The position numbers and the translations under genes are program-made. DNA of 62,707 nt, from positions 1 through 62,707 of the forward strand of contig BQIV01000031.1 of NCBI GenBank assembly GCA_021604005.1, in the 5' to 3' direction. Below are positions 24,693 through 34,312 of this stretch, one piece after another (within the stretch, counting starts at the first letter, position 1; each line of letters begins with the position of its first letter). The DNA is from Nitrospirales bacterium. GTDB lineage: Bacteria; Nitrospirota; Nitrospiria; Nitrospirales; UBA8639. Below the pieces are notes generated by a model. The model was not told the origin of the DNA, searched no databases, and saw only the letters and a program-made list of their open reading frames with translations.

Positions 24693-26993
24693 ATGCAATA
24701 TGCCCACCAAGCGTTGACAAGTATACTAATCGGCTTTCTTGCATTTTCTTCTCTCTCTTCAATGTCCCTCGCGGATGAGTTCACCACGGAACACCAAATC
24801 CCATCGACAACAGACACGAACACGGAACCGGCAACCGTCCAAAAGACGACAAGGGAAACAACAGCCCAATCTCCAAACACAAGGCCACCAGCCCCTCAGA
24901 GGATCAAGTTACAACCGATCACCGTCACGGCAACTCGAGTCGAGTCAGCCCTGTCCTCCATCCCTGGCGCCGTGACAGTCCTGTCACCGGAAACCATTAA
25001 AGAACAAAGCCTGTTAACGCGAAATCCAAGCGACTTTCTCGGAAAACTTGCTCCCGGCTTGGCCCCGGGAAATCAATCGCCGACCAACAACCCGATTGGC
25101 AGCAATGGAGGACAAACCCTCAGGGGCCGCACGGCATTAGTCCTGATCGATGGCGTTCCACAAACATCCATCCGGAATGCCGGCCGTGATTTGCGAACGA
25201 TTGACCCTTCCGCTATCGATCGGATCGAAGTCGTCCGTGGCGCGACGTCCATCTATGGCGATGGTGCCACAGGAGGCATTATCAATATCATCACCAAACG
25301 GCCGGAGTCCGACACTCCAATATTCACGACGGATGTCATGATCAATTCCGCCCCCACCAATCCATCCGCCAGCTTCGGAGGACGATTTGCGCAATCACTT
25401 TCTGGGAAAAAAGCGGGTGTCGATTACTTCGTGAGTGGGTCATACGAACATGTCGGCGGCATGTTTGACGCCGATGCCAGTCGCATCCCTCCTGACTTAT
25501 TGAGTGCGCAAGGGGGCTTATCCGACCTCCAGGTCTACAACATCATGGGGAAATTCGGGTACGACTTCTCTGAGCAGCGCATCCAACTCACGGTCAACCA
25601 TTTCCAGTCACAACAGGACACGGACTATGCATCAGATCCAATTGTCAACACGCTTCCCCTGAAATCGGCACGCGCGCAAGCACGCAAAGGGCTCAAATTA
25701 GACGACCAACCCGAGTCTCGGAATACCATGGTTAATCTGGACTATACCCATCAGAATATCATCGGAAGCCGAGTGCATTCCTTGGCCTATTATCGCAACG
25801 CGTTAACTCGGTTTCAGCCCTTTGACGGTCAAGCCATTGCCAGTCTCGGGAATAACATCACGCAATCACGCGTTGAGTCAGAGGAGGTCGGGTTTCGTCT
25901 AGAAATCAATACTCCCATCCCTCTCCCACAGGTAACCGCACCACGACTCTTATGGGGACTTGATTTCTCTCGAGAAGAAGCCTCTCAGCGTGTGGCAATT
26001 ATGGATCTCACTGCCTTCAATAATTCAGGAGGACTCGTGTTTCAAAAAGTGGATGATCGAGTGTGGGTTCCACCACTGGAACAACGCAACCTAGGCCTAT
26101 TTGGACAGTTGGAATGGAGCCTATTGGAAAACTGGATCATCCAAGGAGGCATTCGCTATGAACGCATTGATCTCAACCTTGACTCCTTTACAACTCTAGC
26201 CGGAAATACGATTGCTGGGGGAGACCTTGATTTTGACGCAACCGTCTTCAATGCAGGAACAGTCGTCTTTCTCACTGATGCCGTCAATGTTTTCTTTAAT
26301 TATTCACAAGGGTTTTCCATTCCCGACACAGGATTAATCCTCCGAAGCGCTCCCGCAAACTTTTCATTTGCGTCCTCTCAACTTGAGCCCATCGAAGTCG
26401 ACACCTATGAAATTGGGATCCGTGGAGAATGGCACACATTCCAAACGTCACTCTCCGGGTTCTACAGTGAATCGGATATGGGTGTCTCTTCAAACGGATT
26501 CGCCGCGAATGTCATTCGTGCCCCGGAACGCGTGTGGGGAATCGAAGGCACCTTTGACGTTCAACCAGATGAAACCTGGGCCTTAGGCGGCACACTCACC
26601 TGGCTAGAAGGTGAAAACGATGTAGATGGTGATGACAACTATAATGCGCTGAATGGATTCCGGATACCGCCAGTCAAATTAACCGGATACATTGAACACG
26701 ACACCGTTCCTGCCTGGAAATGGAAAAATCGTCTCCAGATCCTCTATGTCGGGAATCGGAATCCCGGCTTAAATCCCACTTCCTTTGGAGGAAGGCCCGT
26801 CGAAAGTTACGCCGTGCTCGACCTGATCAGCACGGTGCAAGCCGGACCTGGCATTCTACGATTTGGCATTGAAAATCTGCTGAACCAAGATTACTTCAAC
26901 ACCACGGCACAACTGCTCCGGACGGGAAGAAACGACAGCTACACGGCAGCTCGCGGTATGGTGCTCACCTTGGGCTATCGTGTTCAATACTAA
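24693..26993 (+). CDS. TonB-dependent outer-membrane receptor (siderophore type)
   Basis: 766 residues from ATG 24693 (GGAGG at 24678-24682); an upstream in-frame ATG at 24546 would fuse a non-signal sequence. The signal peptide ends near SLADEF. The TonB-box region ITVTATRVES is followed by the plug domain (SIPGAVTVLS, RGRTALVLIDGVPQ, DRIEVVRGATSIYGDGATGG, IINIITKRP). The barrel fills the rest and ends LGYRVQY, with a terminal aromatic. Barrel motifs (YEIGIRGEW, ENLLNQDYF) recall IutA/aerobactin-like receptors, but the ligand cannot be told from sequence. It is followed 20 bp later by hemP. Confidence 0.9.
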   Translation: MQYAHQALTSILIGFLAFSSLSSMSLADEFTTEHQIPSTTDTNTEPATVQKTTRETTAQSPNTRPPAPQRIKLQPITVTATRVESALSSIPGAVTVLSPETIKEQSLLTRNPSDFLGKLAPGLAPGNQSPTNNPIGSNGGQTLRGRTALVLIDGVPQTSIRNAGRDLRTIDPSAIDRIEVVRGATSIYGDGATGGIINIITKRPESDTPIFTTDVMINSAPTNPSASFGGRFAQSLSGKKAGVDYFVSGSYEHVGGMFDADASRIPPDLLSAQGGLSDLQVYNIMGKFGYDFSEQRIQLTVNHFQSQQDTDYASDPIVNTLPLKSARAQARKGLKLDDQPESRNTMVNLDYTHQNIIGSRVHSLAYYRNALTRFQPFDGQAIASLGNNITQSRVESEEVGFRLEINTPIPLPQVTAPRLLWGLDFSREEASQRVAIMDLTAFNNSGGLVFQKVDDRVWVPPLEQRNLGLFGQLEWSLLENWIIQGGIRYERIDLNLDSFTTLAGNTIAGGDLDFDATVFNAGTVVFLTDAVNVFFNYSQGFSIPDTGLILRSAPANFSFASSQLEPIEVDTYEIGIRGEWHTFQTSLSGFYSESDMGVSSNGFAANVIRAPERVWGIEGTFDVQPDETWALGGTLTWLEGENDVDGDDNYNALNGFRIPPVKLTGYIEHDTVPAWKWKNRLQILYVGNRNPGLNPTSFGGRPVESYAVLDLISTVQAGPGILRFGIENLLNQDYFNTTAQLLRTGRNDSYTAARGMVLTLGYRVQY

Positions 26994-27013
26994 TCCCTCG
27001 GCAAGCGCTGCGC

Positions 27014-27211
27014 ATGAACACCATGTCGAATAGCGACCTGAATTTCTGGCCTGACACGACGGAAAAACCTGTCAAAACGCCAGTCCCATCACACCGGGCT
27101 ATTGAGAGCCTCGACCTCTTTCAAGGTCATCAGAAAATTATCATCATTCACCAAGGACAAGAATATACATTACAGATTACACGTCAGGGGAAACTCCTCC
27201 TGACCAAATAG
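27014..27211 (+). CDS. hemP: HemP-family small protein
   Basis: 65 residues. The C-terminal part (SLDLFQGHQKIIIIHQGQEY, then LQITRQGKLLLTK) is the conserved HemP signature. HemP proteins are linked to haem-uptake loci; in some species HemP acts as an activator of the haem receptor gene. It lies between two TonB-dependent receptor genes and is the best hint that one of them handles haem. ATG 27014 or ATG 27023 may be the start. Confidence 0.9.
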   Translation: MNTMSNSDLNFWPDTTEKPVKTPVPSHRAIESLDLFQGHQKIIIIHQGQEYTLQITRQGKLLLTK

Positions 27212-27301
27212 CGCAAAGCCAGCCTCCCATGGATCGTTCCTGCCAGTGATTGGGTTGCCAGCCAACATCGTCTATTTTCACGATTACTGATAGGAGAATC
27301 T

Positions 27302-29563
27302 ATGGGTATCATCACCAATTGGTTGTTGGCCATTCTTATCCTCGCGATGAGTAGTCTCCCCATGGCCACTCCAAGTATTGCAGAAACAGACTCTGAGCGG
27401 AGACACGGTGCGCAGCACGATTCCTCCTCTGGCACACACACGAATCTCAGGAGTTCGACGCTCAACTCCAATACTCGTGGAGGGATTTCTGGTAAGAAAA
27501 CACCTGTGCAGGCCATCAAGTTGAAACCCGTCACTGTTTCAGCCACGCGAGTCGAGAAACCCATTACCGCCATTCCCAATACGGTGACAATTGTGGAACA
27601 GGAAACGATTACGCAACAAACCACTATTCGAGATGACGTCCAAAGCATTCTCGAACAAACCGTTCCTGGGTTCGGGCCGAGCCTGAGAAGATTGAACGGA
27701 CAAGCAGAGAGTTTTCGTGGACGCAATCCGCTCTATGTAATTGACGGCGTGCCGCAATTCAATGCCCTCCGGAATGCTTCACGCGACGGAAAAACCATTG
27801 ACCCATTCTTTCTGCAACGCATTGAAGTTATACACGGCTCTAATGCCATTCAAGGCGTCGGCGCGACCGGAGGCGTTGTCAGCATGGTGACTCGCTCGCC
27901 TCGAACCGATGGGACATGGACCAACATTCTCCGGGCCGGCGTCACCTCGTATGACAGCTTTCATAAAGACGGATTCACGTACAAAGTTGCCGGACTGACT
28001 GGGAAAAAGTTTGAACGGTTTTTTGATGTAATCGGTGGCGCCACCTTTCACCATCGAGGCCTCTATTTTGACGGCAATGGAGACCGTGTGGGCCTGTATC
28101 AATCGCAAGGCGACACGATGGACTCAAAATCTTGGGATGTGTTTTTCAAGGCCGGATTCGAGCCAGATGCCCATCAACGCCTCCAAGTCATGGTCAACCA
28201 TTTCAACCTGACATCTGATGGCGATTTTGGTCCGGTGATTGGTGATCGCACAACAGGACGCCTTACCACGACGGAACAGGGCGGTCTCTTTACCCGAGAA
28301 CTGGATCCGCCTGAAAATGACGTCACCACGCTTTCAGTCGATTATACCCATAGCGCATTATTTAACGGAAAATTGACCTCGCAATTTTTCTATCAAGACT
28401 TTGCGGCGGTCTTTGCTGGCGGGTTTAGTACATTTTATACCTTGACTCCCGGTGGTGTAGCCGAGTTTGATCAATCCACATTAAAATCCAAAAAACTTGG
28501 CGCCAAGTTTATTTATTCGTGGAACGGTCTCGAAGATTTGAATATGACGCCGAGTTTAGGATTTGATTTCATACGTGATAAAACATCACAAGTCTTGGTT
28601 CAGACGGGCCGCGGGTTTATGCCGGAAACGATTTTTGACAGTTATGCTCCATTTGCCCAATTCGACTATTCGCTCTTCGATCGGGTCCACCTGACTGCCG
28701 GCGTCCGCTATATCATTGCCGAACTGACGGTCGACGACTTCACCACACTTCCCGTCGCCAATAACACGTTTGTCTCCGGCGGCAATCCGACATTCCAGGA
28801 AGTCTTACCAAACGGAGGCATTACATTCGAAGTCACCCCGTGGATGTCAGTCTATGGCTCGTATGCCGAAGGGTTCACCATGCCCGACGTGGGACGTGTG
28901 TTACGCGCCATCAATACCCCCGGGCAAGATGTGGATGCCTTCCTCAACCTCGATCCTGTGGTGACGGAAAACATTGAAGTTGGTATCGACTTGAAATTCA
29001 CCCGAGGCAACATACATGTGTCGTATTACCGGTCTGATTCGGATCTAGCGGCCAGACTACAGGCGAATCCCGACGACAGCTTTACCGTCGAACGCGAAAA
29101 AACCCGCATTTACGGGCTTGATGTCACCGGATCGGTCGATGTCACAGATGCAATGGTCGTCGGACTGAACTATTCCTGGATTCAGGGAGAAATTGATTCA
29201 GATGACAATGGATCATTCGACACAGAGCTCGATGGGGTCAACATCTCACCGAATCGTCTGAACCTCTTTACCACCCTCTCGCTCGACAACGGACTCAGCG
29301 GTCGAGTGCAATTGTCGCATTTATTTAAACGAAGTTTCGGCGGACTCGCAGCCAGGCCTAACGCCGACTTTAACGGCATCACACTCGTGGACTTCTTGAT
29401 TGCACAGTCAACCGAATACGGACAGTTCAGCCTCGGCATAGAAAACCTTCTAGACAATCAATATGTCACCTACTTTTCCCAAGTCAATCCGTCACAAAAC
29501 AATCCGTCGTTTTTTGCCGGCAACGGACGAACACTTTCCTTGTTTTGGCAACATGAGTTTTAA
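27302..29563 (+). CDS. TonB-dependent receptor, tandem paralogue A
   Basis: 753 residues from an ATG behind AGGAGA. The signal peptide ends near SIAETD. TonB box KPVTVSATRVEK, plug (IPNTVTIVEQETI, RGRNPLYVIDGVPQFNALRN, EVIHGSNAIQGVGATGG, VVSMVTRSP) and barrel (ENIEVGIDLKF, IENLLDNQYVTYFSQVNP) end in FWQHEF. It has the same length as the receptor at 30882-33143 and is very similar along its whole length, so the pair is a tandem duplication. The two share even the leader TGGGTTGCCAGCCAACAT (27251-27268 and 30830-30847). The ligand is unknown; HemP next door hints at haem. Confidence 0.9.
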   Translation: MGIITNWLLAILILAMSSLPMATPSIAETDSERRHGAQHDSSSGTHTNLRSSTLNSNTRGGISGKKTPVQAIKLKPVTVSATRVEKPITAIPNTVTIVEQETITQQTTIRDDVQSILEQTVPGFGPSLRRLNGQAESFRGRNPLYVIDGVPQFNALRNASRDGKTIDPFFLQRIEVIHGSNAIQGVGATGGVVSMVTRSPRTDGTWTNILRAGVTSYDSFHKDGFTYKVAGLTGKKFERFFDVIGGATFHHRGLYFDGNGDRVGLYQSQGDTMDSKSWDVFFKAGFEPDAHQRLQVMVNHFNLTSDGDFGPVIGDRTTGRLTTTEQGGLFTRELDPPENDVTTLSVDYTHSALFNGKLTSQFFYQDFAAVFAGGFSTFYTLTPGGVAEFDQSTLKSKKLGAKFIYSWNGLEDLNMTPSLGFDFIRDKTSQVLVQTGRGFMPETIFDSYAPFAQFDYSLFDRVHLTAGVRYIIAELTVDDFTTLPVANNTFVSGGNPTFQEVLPNGGITFEVTPWMSVYGSYAEGFTMPDVGRVLRAINTPGQDVDAFLNLDPVVTENIEVGIDLKFTRGNIHVSYYRSDSDLAARLQANPDDSFTVEREKTRIYGLDVTGSVDVTDAMVVGLNYSWIQGEIDSDDNGSFDTELDGVNISPNRLNLFTTLSLDNGLSGRVQLSHLFKRSFGGLAARPNADFNGITLVDFLIAQSTEYGQFSLGIENLLDNQYVTYFSQVNPSQNNPSFFAGNGRTLSLFWQHEF

Positions 29564-29587
29564 TGTCTTCACCGGCTTGAGGCAAAT

Positions 29588-30694
29588 ATGACCGGACTTC
29601 GTTGGCTCCATCGGTGGCTTGGCCTGTCAGTAAGCCTCATCGCCATCGCGTTCTCCGGCGGCATCCTGATTTTTCACGATGCCGCCCTTCACTATACATG
29701 GCCGGATCTGTCCCAGCCCATTCGACCGGGCCAGGAACATGCGTATCCGACGATACTGACGGCACTGCATCACCGCATCCCAGATGCGTCAATCCGTCAG
29801 ATTCGATTTCCCGTCCAAGGGAAAAATGCCTTTCAAGTGTGGTTAAGCGACGACTCGGAAGCCTTCGTTCATCCAATCTCTGGCGACATCATTGCGCGAT
29901 GGACCTGGGATGAATCGCTGATGGATATCCTCTTTGAACTCCATGTGCATTTGTTTGGCGGAGAAGTAGGCGAGCAGATAAATGGTATTGTGGGCATATT
30001 GGTCATTGGCTTTGTCTTGTCAGGGCTCATCCTCTGGTGGCCTCGGCGCAAAAAATGGCGCCTACGATCGATTGCTCCCCAACACGCCTCTTCACTTCAT
30101 TTTATGCGATCCCATTCCGCTCTCGGCGTCCTCTTTTCCGCTTCGATTCTCGTCATTGTCGCAACCGGTATTACCATGGTCTTCAACCAACCTCTTGTCA
30201 CCGCCATCACGTCTCTGTTGGATTCCCAAGCCCCCACAGTTCCGACAGCTACGGTAGAATTCGTCGATCAACCCACACAGTCTTGGGCTACGATTCTAAA
30301 CACAGTCGCTAATGTCCTGCCGGAAGGCCAAGTGATTTCAGTCAGACTCCCGAGCAAGGACAACGCCGTCATGAGCTTTCGGAAACGTATGCCGGAAGAA
30401 TGGCACCCTAATGGCCGTTCATTTGTCCTGCTCAACCCATATACCGGAAAGGTCCTGCAAACTATTGACGCCGAGCAGCAAGAATTCGGCATGCGCATCA
30501 CACAAAAATTTTACCCGCTCCATGCGTCAAAAATTGGAGGCATCCCCTACACACTGCTCTCAGTAGGCACCTCTGGAGCTTTGGTCATCATTGGTCTATT
30601 CGGACTCATGAGTTATGGCTCTCGAACGTTTTTTCAGAGCAAGCACCAGACTTCCGTGTCCAAATCAACGCCAATTGTCGATCAGAAATATTGA
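29588..30694 (+). CDS. PepSY-TM inner-membrane protein (ferric-chelate reductase candidate)
   Basis: 368 residues, four membrane segments (~12-32, ~135-158, ~190-212, ~320-345). The pattern LRWLHRWLGLSVSLIAIAFSGGILIFHD, quoted here in parts (LRWLHRWLGL; FSGGILIFHD), plus ELHVHLFGGEVGEQINGIVG is typical of PepSY_TM proteins. Conserved His in the helices can bind haem. Relatives such as FoxB reduce ferrisiderophores at the inner membrane. It lies 24 bp after receptor A and before receptor B, so it probably handles the chelate that these two import. Confidence 0.83.
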   Translation: MTGLRWLHRWLGLSVSLIAIAFSGGILIFHDAALHYTWPDLSQPIRPGQEHAYPTILTALHHRIPDASIRQIRFPVQGKNAFQVWLSDDSEAFVHPISGDIIARWTWDESLMDILFELHVHLFGGEVGEQINGIVGILVIGFVLSGLILWWPRRKKWRLRSIAPQHASSLHFMRSHSALGVLFSASILVIVATGITMVFNQPLVTAITSLLDSQAPTVPTATVEFVDQPTQSWATILNTVANVLPEGQVISVRLPSKDNAVMSFRKRMPEEWHPNGRSFVLLNPYTGKVLQTIDAEQQEFGMRITQKFYPLHASKIGGIPYTLLSVGTSGALVIIGLFGLMSYGSRTFFQSKHQTSVSKSTPIVDQKY

Positions 30695-30881
30695 GAAAAC
30701 ATGGGCACCATTCGGAATTATCACAAGCAATATGTCTAATTCCCAGAAGAGGTCACGTACACGACATACAGCAACTGTCAAACACCACCGTTCACAGCCA
30801 GCGTCCCGTGAGTAGCTCCAATCTGCGCTTGGGTTGCCAGCCAACATTGTTTTTGTACACAAAGCGATCATAGGAGAGTCT

Positions 30882-33143
30882 ATGGGTACGTATCATCGTC
30901 GATCGTTGGTCATGGTCATCATGCTCATGAGCAGTCTGCATATAACGGGTCCAAGTATGGCCGAAATCGGTTCAGCAGAAAAATCCGTCATACAGCAAGA
31001 GATACCCTCCGGAGAACATGTCACCCCTCGTGTTTCAACACCAACACCCAACAATGCTCTTGGCTCTACTCCCGAATCCACGACGATTCAGCAAATCAAG
31101 TTGAAGCCCGTGACCATCTCTGCCACACGAGTCAAAAAACCGGTCACCGCCATCCCGAACACCGTCACCATTCTGGAACAGGAGGCCATCACCCAACAAA
31201 CCATCATTCGAGATGACGTGCAAAGTATTCTTGAAAATACCGTTCCTGGCTTTGGCCCCAGCCTCCGACGATTGACCGGACGTGCCGAAAGTTTCCGCGG
31301 ACGCAATCCGCTCTATTTAATCGATGGCGTCCCGCAATTTAATGCGCTCAGAGATGGCTCGCGAGACGGCAAAACCATCGATCCATTCTTCCTTGAGCGA
31401 ATCGAAGTCATTCACGGTTCCAACGCGCTGCAAGGCATCGGGGCAACCGGAGGAGTTGTCAGCATGATTACGCGTGCACCTCAAGCAGACGGAACGTGGA
31501 CGAACCTCGTACGAGCAGGCATCACCAGCCATGATAGTTTCAATAGCGACGGGTTGACGTATAAATTGGGGGCCTTAAGCGGAAAACGATTTGACCGGTT
31601 TTTCGACGTCATCGGCGGCGTCACGTTTCACAAACGAGGTCTCTTGTTCGACGGCAATGGAGACCGTGTAGGTCTCTATCGGACGCAAGGTGATACCATG
31701 GACTCGACATCGTACAATCTGTTTTTCAAGGCCGGATTCGAGCCTGATGACCATCAACGCCTCCAAGTCATGGTCAATCATTTTGACCTCGAACGTGACG
31801 GAGACTTTCGCCCGGAGACCGGCGACCGGTCAGTCGGGCGGCTCACCACGTCAGAGCAAGGCAATCCACGCGCCGAGGTCGGGGACCCAGCAGAAAACAT
31901 CAACACCACCGTGTCGGTCGACTACCACCACGACGCGTTATTCAATGGAGAACTGGTCACGCAATTTTTCTATCAGGATTTTTCAGCCCTATTCGAAGGA
32001 GGCACCTTTGACACGTTTCGCCTGACCCCCGCTGGACCGGACTTTCTTGACCAATCGGAAATTCAGTCGAAAAAACTCGGCACGAAACTCATCTATACCT
32101 GGAACGGTCTGAAGGGCATCGACTTTCAGCCAAGTGTAGGATTTGACTTTCTTCGCGACCGGACATCGCAAGTCCTTGCCCGCACAAACCGTGAATGGGT
32201 TCCGGAGACGATCTTTCATAGCTACGCACCTTTTGCACAATTCGACTACACGCTTCTCGATCGCGTGCATTTCACCGGCGGCTTTCGCTATGTATTTGCG
32301 GAACTTATCGTGGATGATTTTACAACGATCGCTTCGGCCAATAATTCCTTCGTCTCCGGAGGGAATCCGACGTTTCAAGAAGTGTTGCCGAATGGCGGGA
32401 TGACTATTGAACTGACCTCTTGGCTATCCATCTATGGCTCCTACGCCGAAGGCTTTACGATGCCGGACGTTGGCCGAGTGCTACGCGCAGTAAATACGCC
32501 GAACCAGGATGTGGAATCACTCGTCAATCTCGACCCCGTCGTCACGGAAAATATTGAATTTGGCATTGATCTGGAATTTAGCCGTTCCCGCATGCATGTC
32601 GCCTTTTATCGTTCAAATACCGACCTCGGGTCACGCCTCGACCCCGATATGAATGGCATCTTTCAAGTTCGACGAGAAAAGACGCGCATTTACGGCATAG
32701 ATTTTACCGGCTCAATCGATGTCACGGAACACCTTGTCGTCGGGTTGAATTATGCCTGGATTCAGGGGGACTTTGATTCTGATAACAATGGGAAGGTAGA
32801 CACGGAACTGGATGGCGTCAACATAGCCCCGAATCGACTCAACATGTTCAGCACCGTCTCACTCGACAGCGGCCTGAGCGGCAGGGTCCAGGTTTCCCAT
32901 CTGTTTGATCGTGACTTTGGCGGCCCAGGGTCCAACCCGAATGCGAACTTTACCGGCATCACACTCGTCGACCTCTTGATTGCCCAAGATACCGGGTACG
33001 GACAATTCAGTCTCGGCATCGAAAATCTTCTAGATAATCAGTATGTGACCTATTTTTCACAAGTCGATCCAGTGCAATCCAATGATACCTTTTTTGCCGG
33101 GAGTGGACGAACGCTCTCAGTATTTTGGCAACATGAATTTTAG
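30882..33143 (+). CDS. TonB-dependent receptor, tandem paralogue B
   Basis: 753 residues from ATG 30882 behind TAGGAGAG; the longer frame from 30834 lacks a signal peptide start. The signal peptide ends near SMAEIG. The domains follow paralogue A: KPVTISATRVKK TonB box, plug with RGRNPLYLIDGVPQFNALRD and EVIHGSNALQGIGATGG, and a barrel ending FWQHEF. Differences cluster in predicted extracellular loops (for example the segment after TGDRSVGRLTTSEQG), as expected if the copies have shifted ligand preference. Confidence 0.9.
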   Translation: MGTYHRRSLVMVIMLMSSLHITGPSMAEIGSAEKSVIQQEIPSGEHVTPRVSTPTPNNALGSTPESTTIQQIKLKPVTISATRVKKPVTAIPNTVTILEQEAITQQTIIRDDVQSILENTVPGFGPSLRRLTGRAESFRGRNPLYLIDGVPQFNALRDGSRDGKTIDPFFLERIEVIHGSNALQGIGATGGVVSMITRAPQADGTWTNLVRAGITSHDSFNSDGLTYKLGALSGKRFDRFFDVIGGVTFHKRGLLFDGNGDRVGLYRTQGDTMDSTSYNLFFKAGFEPDDHQRLQVMVNHFDLERDGDFRPETGDRSVGRLTTSEQGNPRAEVGDPAENINTTVSVDYHHDALFNGELVTQFFYQDFSALFEGGTFDTFRLTPAGPDFLDQSEIQSKKLGTKLIYTWNGLKGIDFQPSVGFDFLRDRTSQVLARTNREWVPETIFHSYAPFAQFDYTLLDRVHFTGGFRYVFAELIVDDFTTIASANNSFVSGGNPTFQEVLPNGGMTIELTSWLSIYGSYAEGFTMPDVGRVLRAVNTPNQDVESLVNLDPVVTENIEFGIDLEFSRSRMHVAFYRSNTDLGSRLDPDMNGIFQVRREKTRIYGIDFTGSIDVTEHLVVGLNYAWIQGDFDSDNNGKVDTELDGVNIAPNRLNMFSTVSLDSGLSGRVQVSHLFDRDFGGPGSNPNANFTGITLVDLLIAQDTGYGQFSLGIENLLDNQYVTYFSQVDPVQSNDTFFAGSGRTLSVFWQHEF

Positions 33144-33366
33144 GCATTCAGGTCACTCATGAATCAAACGGTCATGAAAATTGATGCTGAGCCTAAACTA
33201 ATCGTACTGAGGAGCACCGACACCAACGACAGTCGTCAAATTTGACAATTACACAGAGACAGATTCATAGAATGGGCATACGCTATCCGTTCTCATCGAA
33301 AAACTGCATGCTTTTGAAATATCGCGGTTGGACTTTGAAATCGGAAATTTGCCAAGGGTTCTATGT

Positions 33367-33381
33367 TGAGAATAACTATCT
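33367..33381 (+). promoter_or_regulatory. Fur-box-like site upstream of the FecI-type sigma gene
   Basis: TGAGAATAACTATCT matches TGATAATNATTATCA at 11 of 14 positions. It lies in the otherwise empty 33144-33492 interval, ~110 bp before the sigma-factor start. Iron repression of FecI-type sigma factors is usual. Confidence 0.5.
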
Positions 33382-33492
33382 ATTTTAGAAATTCATAATA
33401 TTAATGATCGGATAACATAGTTCTCGATAAAAAATCCCACGACACCGATTGACACTTGTAAGACTTTCATTGGAACGGAGTATGTGTGTGCT

Positions 33493-34002
33493 ATGAACTT
33501 AACCTATCAGGACATCGAGCAACTCTACCATCACCACAAATCGGAACTGATTCGGCGACTCCTCCGTATCGTCCGGTGTGATCAGACCGCTATTGATTTG
33601 GCACAAGAAACCTATCTGCGACTCGTGAACCTCGCGAAGACGACTACCGTTTCCTTTCCACGTGCCTTCCTCTATCGAACCGCAACCAATCTAGCCATTG
33701 ATCATCTCCGAAAACAAAGTTACCGACAACATCTTCCCCTTGAAGCTGCCGAAGATCTGCCGACGGATACGCCATCCGGCGATCAGCACCTGGCGTATAA
33801 GGAACGAATGGTTACGTATCAACATGCACTTGCAACGCTGACTCCCCGATGCCGGCAGGCCTTTCTGCTTCACCGTCTCCACCAATGTTCCTACAGAGAA
33901 ATCGGGAATCGATTGCACATCTCTCAAGGTGCGGTTGAAAAATTGATGGTCCGGGCACTGGCTCATATCCGAACCGAGCTTCATCGTCACGACACTCCAT
34001 AG
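33493..34002 (+). CDS. fecI: FecI-type ECF RNA polymerase sigma factor
   Basis: 169 residues from ATG 33493; a GTG at 33484 adds three residues. Region 2 spans IEQLYHHHKSELIRRLLRIV to FLYRTATNLAIDHLRKQ, and region 4 spans ALATLTPRCRQAFLLHRLHQ to LHISQGAVEKLMVRALAHIR. These are the FecI subfamily marks. It should direct transcription of a TonB receptor gene when FecR signals ligand arrival. The cognate genes follow: fecR (34313) and a receptor with a signalling domain (35442). Confidence 0.93.
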   Translation: MNLTYQDIEQLYHHHKSELIRRLLRIVRCDQTAIDLAQETYLRLVNLAKTTTVSFPRAFLYRTATNLAIDHLRKQSYRQHLPLEAAEDLPTDTPSGDQHLAYKERMVTYQHALATLTPRCRQAFLLHRLHQCSYREIGNRLHISQGAVEKLMVRALAHIRTELHRHDTP

Positions 34003-34312
34003 TCACAGCCACATGTATCAGCAATGTATGCGCCTTCACGATCAGGAGGGCAATAGCAAAAGGCATGTCAGTGAGTCGTAAGAGACAAATAGCTCCCGTC
34101 CTTTACATTTTGTCAATCGAGAAGCTTCCATCTTGGAAAAACCAGAAACATTGTTACGGTTAATGGTAAATAGCTGCACATGCTCTCTCTCGATTTTTCA
34201 ATAAAACTGGAGAATGACGTGACAATATGATGAGGTGGTACACTCATTCGTCAATTAGATATACTAAGACCACTCGCTCAACATCTGGAAACGGATCATA
34301 CAACAATCGAAA
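34003..34312. other. 310-bp gap between fecI and fecR
   Basis: No gene is seen. The interval is AT-rich towards its right end and may hold a separate fecR promoter; fecI and fecR are usually adjacent or overlapping, so this gap is larger than normal. Confidence 0.4.

Noticed and set aside
33341-33356. Iron operator copy before the FecI gene (TCGGAAATTTGCCAAG)
   Set aside because: Only a partial match and no second copy at 21-22 bp; kept out of the operator list.
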